Assembly (NCBI RefSeq): GCF_002934605.1
Contig: NZ_PTJC01000006.1
Span: 1,302,001 to 1,366,000, forward strand
Reading direction: 5' to 3'
DNA from: Neolewinella xylanilytica
GTDB taxonomy: Bacteria > Bacteroidota > Bacteroidia > Chitinophagales > Saprospiraceae
Length of the DNA stretch: 64,000 bases
In this document: positions 7,117 through 15,580 of the stretch, in pieces
Position numbering within the stretch: the first letter of the stretch is position 1
Layout of the letters: each line of letters starts with the position of its first letter
The notes under the pieces: model-generated
The model's database searches: none
What the model was told of the DNA's origin: nothing
Seen by the model: the letters and a program-made list of their open reading frames with translations, nothing else
Made by a program: the position numbers and the translations under genes

Positions 7117-9904
7117 ATTACTTGACCCGCGCTGCTTATGGGGCGTAGCCGTGGTGCCCCTGTTAGGGCTTTGGTGCCTGGGGTATTACCAGTATACCCT
7201 CATTGAAAGTCTGTTGCAGGCCCACCAACAGGGGTACTGGCATCAGCAAGGCGGGGCGTTGTTTGCCTTGATTTTCGTTGCCTTTGGCGGCTCGGTAGCG
7301 CTGGACGCCGCTGGCAAACGAATCGGTATACTTCACCTTGCCGTTTTATTTACTTCGGTGGTTTCGTACGGTAGTTGGACCGTTGCGGCGCTGGATGATT
7401 TGTTTCCGGTCGACGTGCCTAATTGGCTGTTGGATGACCGAGCTACGCTCTACGTGCCGACTTTCTTAATGCCGGCCCTGGTATACACCCTGTTCGCAGC
7501 TATTCATCTGAGTACCCGCGCGGATCGCTCCTACAGCGCGTGGCCGAACTTTATTGCTGCCCTCTTCATGCCCCTGATGTTGTACGTGTTCGCTACCGTG
7601 GTGGTTCCGGCCGTACATCCGCTGCATGACGTACTGCCGGAACAGGTAGCGACCATTATCGCCGTCGTCTTCTCGACCGTATTCGTCTTCTTCGTTTTGC
7701 GGGCGGTCTATTTGCTGGGACGCAATCGAGAATGGTGGTCGGTCAGGGGCCATCTCGCTTTTCGCTTTCTTCTTACGGTTTGTTGTCCGCTGATCGGGCT
7801 GGTGCTCAATAACTCCAGCCTGTTCAACATGGATGTAACCAGTCCGGAAGGGGTGTTCGGCAATTTCGGACATCCGCTCTTCTACAGCCTGGCAGCGCTG
7901 AACGGAATTTACTGTTGCCTGCCCCGCCGCGACATGCTCGGTTACCGAGCCGTACTGTTTGCAGCCGGTTGTTCCGGTCTTCCCTTTCTACTCTATTTCG
8001 TGCTGGTTTTTCTGCCCTTTGTCCCGCTTGCGGTGTTGGCTACGGTTTACTACGGAGCGGGCTTATTGATGTTGGTGCCCCTGATGATGTTACCGGTGCA
8101 GCTTCGTTTCCTTAAGGGTGATTATGCGTATTTAGTCCGCCACATCAATCCGCGGTACCTGTTAGCCGCGGGCCTGGTGCTGTGCTGCCTGCTGCCCGGC
8201 GGTATTACGGTGGCTTACCGGGCGGACCGATACATTTTACAAGAAGCCCTGGATTACGTGTATAGTCCCGTTAATCAGGAGGTAGAAATAGATCCCCGGG
8301 CGGTGGAACGCGTAATCCATAACATCAGCTTACACCGCAAGAGTGAAGGCGCATTCATGGGGAATGAGAAAATGCCGTACCTCTCGCAGTACTACGCCTG
8401 GCTGGTGCTTGACAACCTGACCCTTTCGAACGATAAACTGGATAGGCTGAGCCGGGTCTATCTCGGTACCGGATACGACGTATCGTCGCGAACGCCAGAC
8501 CGGAACAGTAGTCAAAACACCGAATTGATAGATCTTTCCTCGGAAAGCAGCTGGGACGCCGGGACCGAAACGTGGACTTCGTGGGTACACCTGGAAGTAG
8601 CGGCCGATACCCTCCACGGCAACCTCGGGGAGTATGCCGTTCGCTTTGACCTGCCCCCCGGATGCTTCATCGATGACTACTACCTCTACGTCGGCGAACG
8701 GAAAAAGCACGGTCTACTCAGCGAGCGCGGCGTGGCGACCTGGGTATATAATCAGGTCGTTGGAACCCAGCGCGATCCCGGTCTGCTGCGGTACGAGGGA
8801 GCCGATCGAATCAGGCTTAGTGTGTACCCCTTTAGGAGGGGAGACGTACGGCGAACGGGCTTTAGGGTTCGCCACCGGGACCCCGTGAACCTCCAGATTG
8901 ATGGTAAAACTACGATGCTGGGAATAGAAACGGCAAGGGCTCGGGCCGATCCGGTAACCTTTGCCGGTGGTTGCTACCTGCCGGCTTCGTTCAAGGCATC
9001 GCTGCCCGCGGTGCGGTTACTTCCCCAAATCCATTTTGTCCTGGACGCTTCCCACCGAAGTCCCGAAGCCGAAGCGGAATTGATCGAGCGAATCCACCAA
9101 TTCACGGGGGATTTGCCAAGCGATTTCCCGGAACCCATTGTCAATGTGTGCGGCACCTACGTCCGGCAGATGAGCTACCGGCATGAATGGGAACAGCAAC
9201 TGCACGGTACACCGGCGGGGGGCTTTTTCGCGCAACGCGCGGTAGATCGGATTTTCGGCAACGTCACCGGCTCCTCCCGCACCTATCCCGTTGTTATTAT
9301 TGTCGGGGAAGACCCCGTGCTGGACGACGATCTAAGTATATACGCCGCGGGTGTACCCTTCGATCCGAAAGTGTACGACTTGGGATCGGAAGGCCGGCTT
9401 ACCGTGTCCTACGAAGATGGCGTAGCGGACCGGGATCCATCCAATTACGTCCCTCTACCTAAGCCAATCACGGCGTATGCCTTTCCAACTGCCACCGCGC
9501 CGATGGCATGGTTACGGATGGACAATAAGCCCGAAATAGTGCTCACTACGGACCCTGAGCCGGCAGCCCCAAACCCAAACGGCGTCTGGACCGGGGCTAT
9601 GGAACAGTACGCGGACTATCTCCGGAATCGCAGGTCGGGCCGAACCGGTAGGCCGGAATGGCTAAAGGAAGTACGGGGAAGCTTTCGCAGCGGTGTGCTC
9701 ATGCCGACAACCGCGTTCCTGGTGTTGGAAAATGCGGCCCAGGAGGAGGCGCTGCGCCGTAAGCAAGTACAGATCCTGTCCGCCGACCCGCGCTTGGACT
9801 TGGAAGAGGTCACGGCAATGTCCGAGCCGGGATGGTGGTTGTTGCCACTCTGCTTACCGCTACTTTGGTACTTTTCTCCCGCGCTCCGGCGCAAAACCTC
9901 ATAG
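7109..9904 (+). CDS. MSEP-CTERM sorting-domain protein
   Basis: Predicted sole substrate of the adjacent exosortase. It is 931 aa, and its ATG overlaps the exosortase stop by 8 nt (ATGCATAA), indicating translational coupling. The first ~390 residues hold roughly ten hydrophobic helices. A soluble domain follows with a VIT-like segment (EYAVRFDLPPGCFIDDYYLYVG, then GVATWVYNQVVG, around residues 508-550) and a more degenerate region. The C-terminus is a textbook sorting tail: the MSEP motif at residues 904-907, a hydrophobic helix rich in Trp, Leu and Pro, then a basic end (RRKTS). A large N-terminal membrane domain plus a MSEP tail is characteristic of the family, whose molecular role is unknown. 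Its end overlaps the convergent photolyase-like gene by 6 nt. Confidence 0.85.
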   Translation: MHKLLDPRCLWGVAVVPLLGLWCLGYYQYTLIESLLQAHQQGYWHQQGGALFALIFVAFGGSVALDAAGKRIGILHLAVLFTSVVSYGSWTVAALDDLFPVDVPNWLLDDRATLYVPTFLMPALVYTLFAAIHLSTRADRSYSAWPNFIAALFMPLMLYVFATVVVPAVHPLHDVLPEQVATIIAVVFSTVFVFFVLRAVYLLGRNREWWSVRGHLAFRFLLTVCCPLIGLVLNNSSLFNMDVTSPEGVFGNFGHPLFYSLAALNGIYCCLPRRDMLGYRAVLFAAGCSGLPFLLYFVLVFLPFVPLAVLATVYYGAGLLMLVPLMMLPVQLRFLKGDYAYLVRHINPRYLLAAGLVLCCLLPGGITVAYRADRYILQEALDYVYSPVNQEVEIDPRAVERVIHNISLHRKSEGAFMGNEKMPYLSQYYAWLVLDNLTLSNDKLDRLSRVYLGTGYDVSSRTPDRNSSQNTELIDLSSESSWDAGTETWTSWVHLEVAADTLHGNLGEYAVRFDLPPGCFIDDYYLYVGERKKHGLLSERGVATWVYNQVVGTQRDPGLLRYEGADRIRLSVYPFRRGDVRRTGFRVRHRDPVNLQIDGKTTMLGIETARARADPVTFAGGCYLPASFKASLPAVRLLPQIHFVLDASHRSPEAEAELIERIHQFTGDLPSDFPEPIVNVCGTYVRQMSYRHEWEQQLHGTPAGGFFAQRAVDRIFGNVTGSSRTYPVVIIVGEDPVLDDDLSIYAAGVPFDPKVYDLGSEGRLTVSYEDGVADRDPSNYVPLPKPITAYAFPTATAPMAWLRMDNKPEIVLTTDPEPAAPNPNGVWTGAMEQYADYLRNRRSGRTGRPEWLKEVRGSFRSGVLMPTTAFLVLENAAQEEALRRKQVQILSADPRLDLEEVTAMSEPGWWLLPLCLPLLWYFSPALRRKTS

Positions 9905-11440
9905 CTCCTCCACGTGCGCCTTCACCCACGCCGCCCGTTCCAGGATCTCCGCCTGCTGCTCCGCGCCCTTCTTTTCCCACGTGGCGTACATGAACTTCAT
10001 GCGGTAGTTGCCCGCGAAGCGCTCCCGGTGGCGGTCGAGAAAGTCCCAGTACAGGCTGTTGAAGGGGCAGCTTTTCTCCCCAGTGCGTTTGGTGGGCGAG
10101 TAGTGGCAATTCTTGCAGTAATCACTCATCTTGTTGATGTAGTTGGCGCTGCTGCAGTAGGGTTTGGTGGCAATGAGGCCGCCGTCGGCCCGCTGGCTCA
10201 TGCCCCGGGTGTTGGTGATCTCCACCCACTGAATTGCGTCGATGTAAACCCCTAGGTACCAGGCATCCACGGCATCCGGATGAGCGCCGTAAATGAGGGC
10301 GAAGTTGCCGGTTACCATGAGCCGCTGGATGTGGTGAGCGTAGGCGCGGTCGAGGCTTTGGTTAATGGCGTGGCGCAGGCAGTTCATCTTGGTGTCGCCG
10401 GTCCAGTACCAGCTGGGCAGCGCACGGTCGTGCTGGAGGCTGTTGACGGTCTCGAAGGCGGGCATTTGGGCCCAGTACACGCCGCGCATGTACTCCCGCC
10501 AGCCGATGATCTGGCGGACGAAGCCCTCCACTTGGTTGAAGGAGATCTGCTCGGGGTCCCGCTCCCAGGCCGCTATCGCCGCGTCGATCACCTCCCGGGG
10601 GGAGAGCAGCTTGGTATTCATGGCAAAACTGAGATTGGCGTGGTACAGCAATGGGTCCGCCTCCGTCATCGCATCCTGGTACGTACCAAAGTGTTGTAGG
10701 CGGTTGTCGCAGAAATCATGCAGGGCTTTGAGGCATTCTTCCCGGGTGACGGGGTAGGTGAACCGTTCATCCGCCATCCGCCCCATGGTGGGAATATCGT
10801 GGGACCGGATCATGGATACGATTTCAGTGGCGTCCCGCGCGAAAACGGTAGGCTCGGGAAAGACGATCTCCTTCGGTAAGCTGCCGCGATTGGCGTGGTC
10901 GTGATTCCACTGACCGGTGACCGGCTCCCCGTTGGCGTCCATCAGTACCCGGTGGCGCTGCCGCATTTCCCGGTAGAAAGTCTCCATGAGGTAAGTCTGC
11001 TTGTCCCGGAAGAGATCGGCCACGTCGTTGCGGGTCGACATAAAATGCTCCGTATCGCACGATACTCCTCCAACTTTTTCCGAGAATGCTTTCAACTCCT
11101 GGTCCAGCCGCCATTCGTCGGGTAGCTGGTATGCAAATACTTCCGTACCATGGTGTTGCATGGCCTGGCTGACGCAATCGGTAATGGTCTCCAGCCCGTC
11201 CGTGCGGGTCTCGTCGAGGGTCCGGTAGTACACCGCGTGGCCCAGTGCTCGCAGTCGATCCGCGAAGGCACGCATGGCCAGGAAGAAGCCCGTGATCTTC
11301 TGGATGTGGTGTTCGCAGTAGGTGGCTTCCGAGTGGGTTTCGAACAGGCAGTACAACGTCCGGTCGTCGGTCTCCGAGAACCAGGAATGGTTTTCGTTAA
11401 GTTGATCGCCCAGAATGAGGCGCAGGCGGGTGTAAGGCAT
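9899..11440 (-). CDS. Fe-S bacterial photolyase/cryptochrome-like protein
   Basis: 513 aa, matching the deoxyribodipyrimidine-photolyase-related (PhrB/FeS-BCP) family, whose studied members are prokaryotic (6-4) photolyases or photoreceptors with FAD and a [4Fe-4S] cluster. The N-terminal Rossmann-like antenna domain begins RLRLILGDQLNENH. Cysteines that can ligate the cluster are in the C-terminal half: KMNCLRH, DYCKNCHY and KSCPFNSLYWDF, spaced as in the family. REYMRGVYW and GNFALIYGAHP belong to the FAD-binding helical domain. Light-driven repair is the likely role; signalling cannot be excluded. It is convergent with the MSEP gene, with a 6-nt overlap. Confidence 0.9.
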   Translation of the reverse strand: MPYTRLRLILGDQLNENHSWFSETDDRTLYCLFETHSEATYCEHHIQKITGFFLAMRAFADRLRALGHAVYYRTLDETRTDGLETITDCVSQAMQHHGTEVFAYQLPDEWRLDQELKAFSEKVGGVSCDTEHFMSTRNDVADLFRDKQTYLMETFYREMRQRHRVLMDANGEPVTGQWNHDHANRGSLPKEIVFPEPTVFARDATEIVSMIRSHDIPTMGRMADERFTYPVTREECLKALHDFCDNRLQHFGTYQDAMTEADPLLYHANLSFAMNTKLLSPREVIDAAIAAWERDPEQISFNQVEGFVRQIIGWREYMRGVYWAQMPAFETVNSLQHDRALPSWYWTGDTKMNCLRHAINQSLDRAYAHHIQRLMVTGNFALIYGAHPDAVDAWYLGVYIDAIQWVEITNTRGMSQRADGGLIATKPYCSSANYINKMSDYCKNCHYSPTKRTGEKSCPFNSLYWDFLDRHRERFAGNYRMKFMYATWEKKGAEQQAEILERAAWVKAHVEEL

Positions 11441-11536
11441 CAGACATGGTTTGCGGCCTAACAGTACGGAAACGGTAGGGTTTTCCGCGACGCCGCGCGG
11501 GGCGCCCGCCTTTCCATCGGCGGCGGCCGGGTGGCT

Positions 11537-11544
11537 TACCTTTA
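11537..11544 (+). promoter_or_regulatory. -7-like box TACCTTTA before the flavoprotein gene
   Basis: Matches TAnnTTTG at all but the last position and ends 6 nt before the ATG at 11551, the spacing repeated at many genes in the window. Confidence 0.4.
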
Positions 11545-11550
11545 CCCGTC

Positions 11551-12690
11551 ATGAAAAGCTTTGACGTGGTAATCGTAGGGGCCGGACCCGCAGGTTGCGC
11601 CGCAGCGCTGGAGCTGGGCAAGTCGGGAACGAAAGTCCTGTTGCTGGACCGGGATCATTTTCCCCGCGACAAAGTGTGTGGCGATGCCATTCCCGGCCCG
11701 GCGGTGAAAGCCCTTGGCGCCATCCGTCCCGACTTCGGTACCGGACTGGCGGCACTCCCAACGGCGGAACGCAGCCGCCGTACCCGCCTGCACCTCAACG
11801 GCCACCGCCCGGTAGAACTTCACTGGGAAACCCGGGCATACACTTGCCGGCGAACGGACTTCGACAACTACCTCCTCGGTCTCGTGCGCCAATACACCGC
11901 GACCACCCTATGCCTGGGCAGCCGGGTCACCACCTTGGAGTATATCCCGGACGGCGTGGTTGTTGAGTCGCAAGGAAACGGGGCGGTACGCGCCAAACTC
12001 GTGATCGGGGCCGACGGCGCCCATTCGGCGGTGGGCAAACAACTGGCCGGTAACCGCCTCGATCTGAACCACCACGGGGGCGCGGTACGGCAGTATTATC
12101 GGGCGGTGCAGGGTATGGAACCCGATCGCCTCGAGATCCATACCCTGCCGGCATTTATGCCTGGGTACTTCTGGGTATTTCCCCTGGCCGACGGGCACTG
12201 CAACGTTGGTTTTGGGATGCACTCGGGCGCGATCAAGCGGAGCGGCATTCAACTCCGATCGAGTATAGCCGAATTCATACAGGCTTCGCCCGAGCTACGG
12301 GGTCGCTTTGCCGGTGCTACGCCACTGGACACCGTTCGAGGATTCGGATTACCCTTCGGGTCACGCCGGGTAAGCGTGGCGGGCGAGCGGTACCTGCTGG
12401 CCGGGGACGCCGCCTCCCTCGTCGATCCGCTCACCGGAGACGGTATCGGTCAGGCCATACTGAGTGGAACGCTTGCCGCGAACGCAGCCGTACGCTGTTT
12501 GGGTGCGCGTGATTGTTCCGCCACTATGACCAGTACGTATACCACGGCGCTCCGAAAGGCGGTGGGACGGGACCTGCACCGACGCTCGTGGGTGCTCGCT
12601 GTCCATTCGCGCTTTCCTTTTCTGGTGGATTGGGGGGCAAGACTGCTGCAGGTGGGTGGGGTCAATAGGCTGATTCGTCCGTATTTATGA
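11551..12690 (+). CDS. NAD(P)/FAD-dependent oxidoreductase, geranylgeranyl reductase family
   Basis: 379 aa flavoprotein. An N-terminal Rossmann FAD-binding motif (VVIVGAGPAGCAAALEL, GxGxxG at residues 10-15) is followed by the family's DHFPRDKVCGDAIPG segment, a DG motif (LVIGADGAHSAVG) and a second FAD-contacting GD motif (LLAGDAASLVDPLTGDGIGQAI). These are typical of geranylgeranyl reductase and related isoprenoid- or lipid-modifying oxidoreductases. The substrate cannot be told from sequence; reduction of a prenyl chain is one possibility. It stands alone between the photolyase and gatB. A perfect 12-bp palindrome, CGATACGTATCG, lies at 12738-12749 next to the gatB stop. Confidence 0.88.
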   Translation: MKSFDVVIVGAGPAGCAAALELGKSGTKVLLLDRDHFPRDKVCGDAIPGPAVKALGAIRPDFGTGLAALPTAERSRRTRLHLNGHRPVELHWETRAYTCRRTDFDNYLLGLVRQYTATTLCLGSRVTTLEYIPDGVVVESQGNGAVRAKLVIGADGAHSAVGKQLAGNRLDLNHHGGAVRQYYRAVQGMEPDRLEIHTLPAFMPGYFWVFPLADGHCNVGFGMHSGAIKRSGIQLRSSIAEFIQASPELRGRFAGATPLDTVRGFGLPFGSRRVSVAGERYLLAGDAASLVDPLTGDGIGQAILSGTLAANAAVRCLGARDCSATMTSTYTTALRKAVGRDLHRRSWVLAVHSRFPFLVDWGARLLQVGGVNRLIRPYL

Positions 12691-12749
12691 TCTGTCTTCT
12701 CGATTTCTCATTTAGGAACTGGTAGCAGTTAGGGGTGCGATACGTATCG

Positions 12750-14183
12750 TTACGAGTTATTCCCTTCCAGCAAGTTACGCAGCATCGCCTGGGTCTCCTT
12801 GGGTTCGGCGCTGCCTTCGCTCCGCTTCATTACCTCGCCCATGAAAAAGCCGATGAGCCCCTTTTTACCCTTTCGGTAGGCGGTCACTTTTCCGGGATTT
12901 GCCGCGATCACTTCCCGGGCGAGCTTACCTAGGTAGTCGGCGTCGGTATTCTGGATCAGGCCGAGAGATTCCGCCCGTTCGCGTGGATCGCCGGGGCGTT
13001 CCAGTAGGTCGGGCAGCAAGCGACCGGCGGCGTTGGCGGCGCTGACCTCCCCGTCGCGGATCAGTTGCTGAAGGGCCACGAGTTGGGCGGGCGTCACTTC
13101 CAGTTCGTGACCGGCGTTCAGGTGGGGCAATACGCGGTTCACCCAGAGTTTGGCCAGTTCGGTCACCGCCGCCGATGCTTCGGCGAAGGGGAGGAACTGG
13201 ACGTAGCGATCCCGGTCCTCGCTCAGGATGGCGGCATCGTCGGCGTCGAGGCCCATACCTGCCAGCGCATCGAATGCTTCCCAGGGGAGGGTGCCGAGCT
13301 GGTCCGCCAGTTCGGTCACGTAGGCTTCGGTGAGTACCACGGGAGGAAGATCGGGGTCGGGGAAATAGCGATAATCGTGGGCATTCTCCTTATCGCGTAG
13401 CGGGGAGGTGGTGCCGGACTGGGCATCGAACTGGCGGGTTTGCTGCACCACCGATTCGCCTTTCTCCAGCAGTTCGATCTGCCGCTGTGACTCGAAGGCG
13501 ATGGCCCGGCGGGCGAACCGCATCGAGTTCATGTTCTTTATCTCGCAGCGGGTACCGAATTCGGTGGCTTGCTCCGGTCGCACACTCACGTTGACATCGC
13601 AGCGCAGACTGCCTTCCTCCATGTTGCCGTCACTGATGCCGAGCCAGCGCACGAGTTGGCGCATGCCGCTCATGAAGGCGTCGACCTCCTCGGCGGAACG
13701 CAGGTCGGGTTCGGTGACAATTTCCAACAGGGGAGTGCCGGCCCGATTGAGATCGACCTGGCTGTAGGGTGCTCCTTCGGCGTGGACGGACTTCCCGGCA
13801 TCCTCTTCCATATGAATGTGGTGGATACGGACCGAGCGCGCCACCCCGGCTATGCGCAGGGGCAGCTCGCCACCGATGCAGATGGGTTGCTCGTCCTGGG
13901 TGATTTGGTAGCCCTTGGGCAGGTCGGCGTAGAAATAATTCTTCCGGTCGAAGGTGCTGCGCCGGTTGATGCGGGATCCTAGTGCCAACCCGAGCTTGAC
14001 GGCAAACTCCACCTGTTTCTCGTTCAGTCGGGGGAGGGTGCCGGGGTAGCCGAGGCTGATCTCGCTGACGTGTCGGTTGGGTTCCGCCCCGAAGGCGTTG
14101 CGATCGGCGCAGAAGGCCTTGGATTCGGTGGATAGCTGGACGTGGGTCTCGAGGCCAATTACGGTTTCGTAGCTGCTGGTCAT
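12750..14183 (-). CDS. gatB: Asp-tRNA(Asn)/Glu-tRNA(Gln) amidotransferase subunit B
   Basis: Transamidates misacylated Glu-tRNA(Gln) and/or Asp-tRNA(Asn) in the GatCAB complex; GatA and GatC are not in the window. 477 aa from ATG 14183, where the conserved TSSYETVIGLETHVQL begins; an in-frame start at 14222 adds 13 unconserved residues. The family signature DRKNYFYADLPKGYQITQ is present, as is the C-terminal YqeY-like tail (AESLGLIQNTDADYLGKLAREV, GLIGFFMGEVMKRSEGSAEP). A -7-like TATCTTTC sits 5 nt before the start and a 15-bp repeat array begins 57 nt further upstream. Confidence 0.96.
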   Translation of the reverse strand: MTSSYETVIGLETHVQLSTESKAFCADRNAFGAEPNRHVSEISLGYPGTLPRLNEKQVEFAVKLGLALGSRINRRSTFDRKNYFYADLPKGYQITQDEQPICIGGELPLRIAGVARSVRIHHIHMEEDAGKSVHAEGAPYSQVDLNRAGTPLLEIVTEPDLRSAEEVDAFMSGMRQLVRWLGISDGNMEEGSLRCDVNVSVRPEQATEFGTRCEIKNMNSMRFARRAIAFESQRQIELLEKGESVVQQTRQFDAQSGTTSPLRDKENAHDYRYFPDPDLPPVVLTEAYVTELADQLGTLPWEAFDALAGMGLDADDAAILSEDRDRYVQFLPFAEASAAVTELAKLWVNRVLPHLNAGHELEVTPAQLVALQQLIRDGEVSAANAAGRLLPDLLERPGDPRERAESLGLIQNTDADYLGKLAREVIAANPGKVTAYRKGKKGLIGFFMGEVMKRSEGSAEPKETQAMLRNLLEGNNS

Positions 14184-14188
14184 GGGGG

Positions 14189-14196
14189 GAAAGATA
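14189..14196 (-). promoter_or_regulatory. -7-like box TATCTTTC for gatB
   Basis: Minus-strand match to TAnnTTTG except the last base, 5 nt before the gatB ATG at 14183. It suggests that gatB has its own promoter downstream of the repeat array, with almost no leader. Confidence 0.4.
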
Positions 14197-14252
14197 CGGT
14201 AGTCGCCAAGAGACTGGGGCACTGCTGAATCGCCTCAAATGCGGCGAGGGTT

Positions 14253-14447
14253 GGTCCGACGAGGAATGGTCCGACCGAAAGTGGTCCGACGAAGGTTCGT
14301 CCGACGAGATCCGGTCCGACGAGGAATGGTCCGACGAAGGTTCGTCCGACGAGGAATGGTCCGACGAGGAATGGTCCGACGAAGGTTCGTCCGACGAAGA
14401 ATGGTCCGACGAAGGTTCGTCCGACGAGATTCGGTCCGACCGGGAAA
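14253..14447. repeat. Array of thirteen 15-bp tandem repeats (locus 1)
   Basis: Thirteen uninterrupted 15-bp units of form [G/C]GTCCGACGANNNNN, with the variable last five bases mostly GGAAT, AGGTT, GATCC or AGAAT. In many units the core is an odd palindrome, TCGTC-C-GACGA. The array fills the space between the stop of the cysteine desulfurase gene (14451) and the upstream region of gatB. The minus strand reads as VGxxx pentapeptides without stops, but nothing suggests translation. The same core recurs at 27691-27879. Unit identity is too variable, and spacers are absent, so it is not a CRISPR. Confidence 0.9.
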
Positions 14448-14450
14448 CGA

Positions 14451-15575
14451 TTACAGCATCCCCCCCAGCCGCTCCACCACGTAATCCACCTGTTCGCGGG
14501 TGTTGTGGTGGCTGAAGCTAAAGCGGATCGTGTGCCGCTTCGAATCGGGATGCAGGTGCCCGACCACGTGGCTACCCACGTCGATGCCGCTCGAACAGGC
14601 GGAACCACCACTGGCGGAAATACCGGCCATGTCCAGATTCATCAACAGCAGATCGCCCTTTGGGGATTCCGGAAAGCTGACCGACAATACCTTGTAGTGC
14701 CCGTGTTCGGGGTCACCGTTAAAGTTGACGCCAGGGTAGGTGGCCCGCAAGCGTTCGATCAGGTATTCGCGTACGTCTTCCATGCGGCGCTGCCGCTCTT
14801 CCCGCTCCCGTACGGCTTTATCCAGGGCACGGGCCAGGCCCACGATGCCGTAGAGGTTTTCGGTTCCCCCGCGCATGTTGCGCTCCTGCGCGCCGCCGTC
14901 CAGGTAGGGCTTGATGTGGTTGTCGTTGTTGATGTAGATGAAACCGATCCCCTTCGGTCCGTAGAATTTGTGGGCGGAACCCGACAGGAAGCTCACCCGG
15001 GTACGCTCCAGGTCGATAGGGTAGTAGCCCATGGTTTGCACGGTGTCGCAGTGGAAGTACGCACCGGTCTCCGTACACAGGTCGGCCACCTCCTGGAGTG
15101 GGAGCAGGTTGCCGATCTCGTTGTTGGCGTGCATCAGGCTGACCAGGGTCTTTTCGTCGCTTTGCTCCAATAGGCGGCGTAAGTCGGCCAGATCCACGTG
15201 TCCCACTTCGTCGATCCGGACCATCTCCACCCGGGCTGCACCGGTGGCCCGGATGGCATCGAGGCTGTGCAGTACGCAGTGGTGCTCTAGCGGGGACGAA
15301 ATGATGCGGCGGACGCCCAGGTCCCGCACCGCATTCTTCAGTGCCATGTTATTGGCCTCCGTTCCGCCGGAGGTGAAGAAGATCTCCCCGATGCTGCAGT
15401 TTAAAACGTTAGCGACCGTCTTGCGAGCCCCCTCGATGAGGTTACGCGCCTTTCGGCCCTCGGCGTGGATGCTGGATGGGTTGCCAAAGTCGTTACGCAT
15501 GACCTGCGTCATGGCTTCCAGCACCTCGGGGTCGAGGGGAGTGGTCGCCGCGTTATCCAGAAAAATTCGTTCCAT
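14451..15575 (-). CDS. Cysteine desulfurase (NifS/IscS-like)
   Basis: PLP enzyme that removes sulfur from cysteine as a persulfide for Fe-S clusters or tRNA thiolation. 374 aa from the ATG at 15575, where the family N-terminus RIFLDNAATTPLDPEV begins; the longer open frame upstream overlaps exonuclease III and is not conserved. Lys203 (GSAHKFYGPKG) is the PLP Schiff-base lysine. Cys327 in SGGSACSSGID is the persulfide-forming cysteine. The short loop with SACSSG suggests a group II/NifS-type or general class V enzyme. No scaffold or isc/suf genes are adjacent. It begins 5 nt after the exonuclease III stop, so it is part of the minus-strand operon. Confidence 0.93.
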   Translation of the reverse strand: MERIFLDNAATTPLDPEVLEAMTQVMRNDFGNPSSIHAEGRKARNLIEGARKTVANVLNCSIGEIFFTSGGTEANNMALKNAVRDLGVRRIISSPLEHHCVLHSLDAIRATGAARVEMVRIDEVGHVDLADLRRLLEQSDEKTLVSLMHANNEIGNLLPLQEVADLCTETGAYFHCDTVQTMGYYPIDLERTRVSFLSGSAHKFYGPKGIGFIYINNDNHIKPYLDGGAQERNMRGGTENLYGIVGLARALDKAVREREERQRRMEDVREYLIERLRATYPGVNFNGDPEHGHYKVLSVSFPESPKGDLLLMNLDMAGISASGGSACSSGIDVGSHVVGHLHPDSKRHTIRFSFSHHNTREQVDYVVERLGGML

Positions 15576-15580
15576 CGGTA

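Noticed and set aside
12738..12749. 12-bp palindrome CGATACGTATCG as terminator or operator
   Set aside because: No loop or T-run; single copy beside a stop codon, so no functional support.
14253..14447. CRISPR array
   Set aside because: Units are only 15 bp, direct and contiguous without unique spacers, and no cas genes are present.
14180..14611. Open frames through the 15-bp array encode VGxxx pentapeptide repeats
   Set aside because: Because the unit is 15 bp, several frames stay open by arithmetic; there is no start context, no conserved flank and the frame relation to neighbours differs between the two loci.
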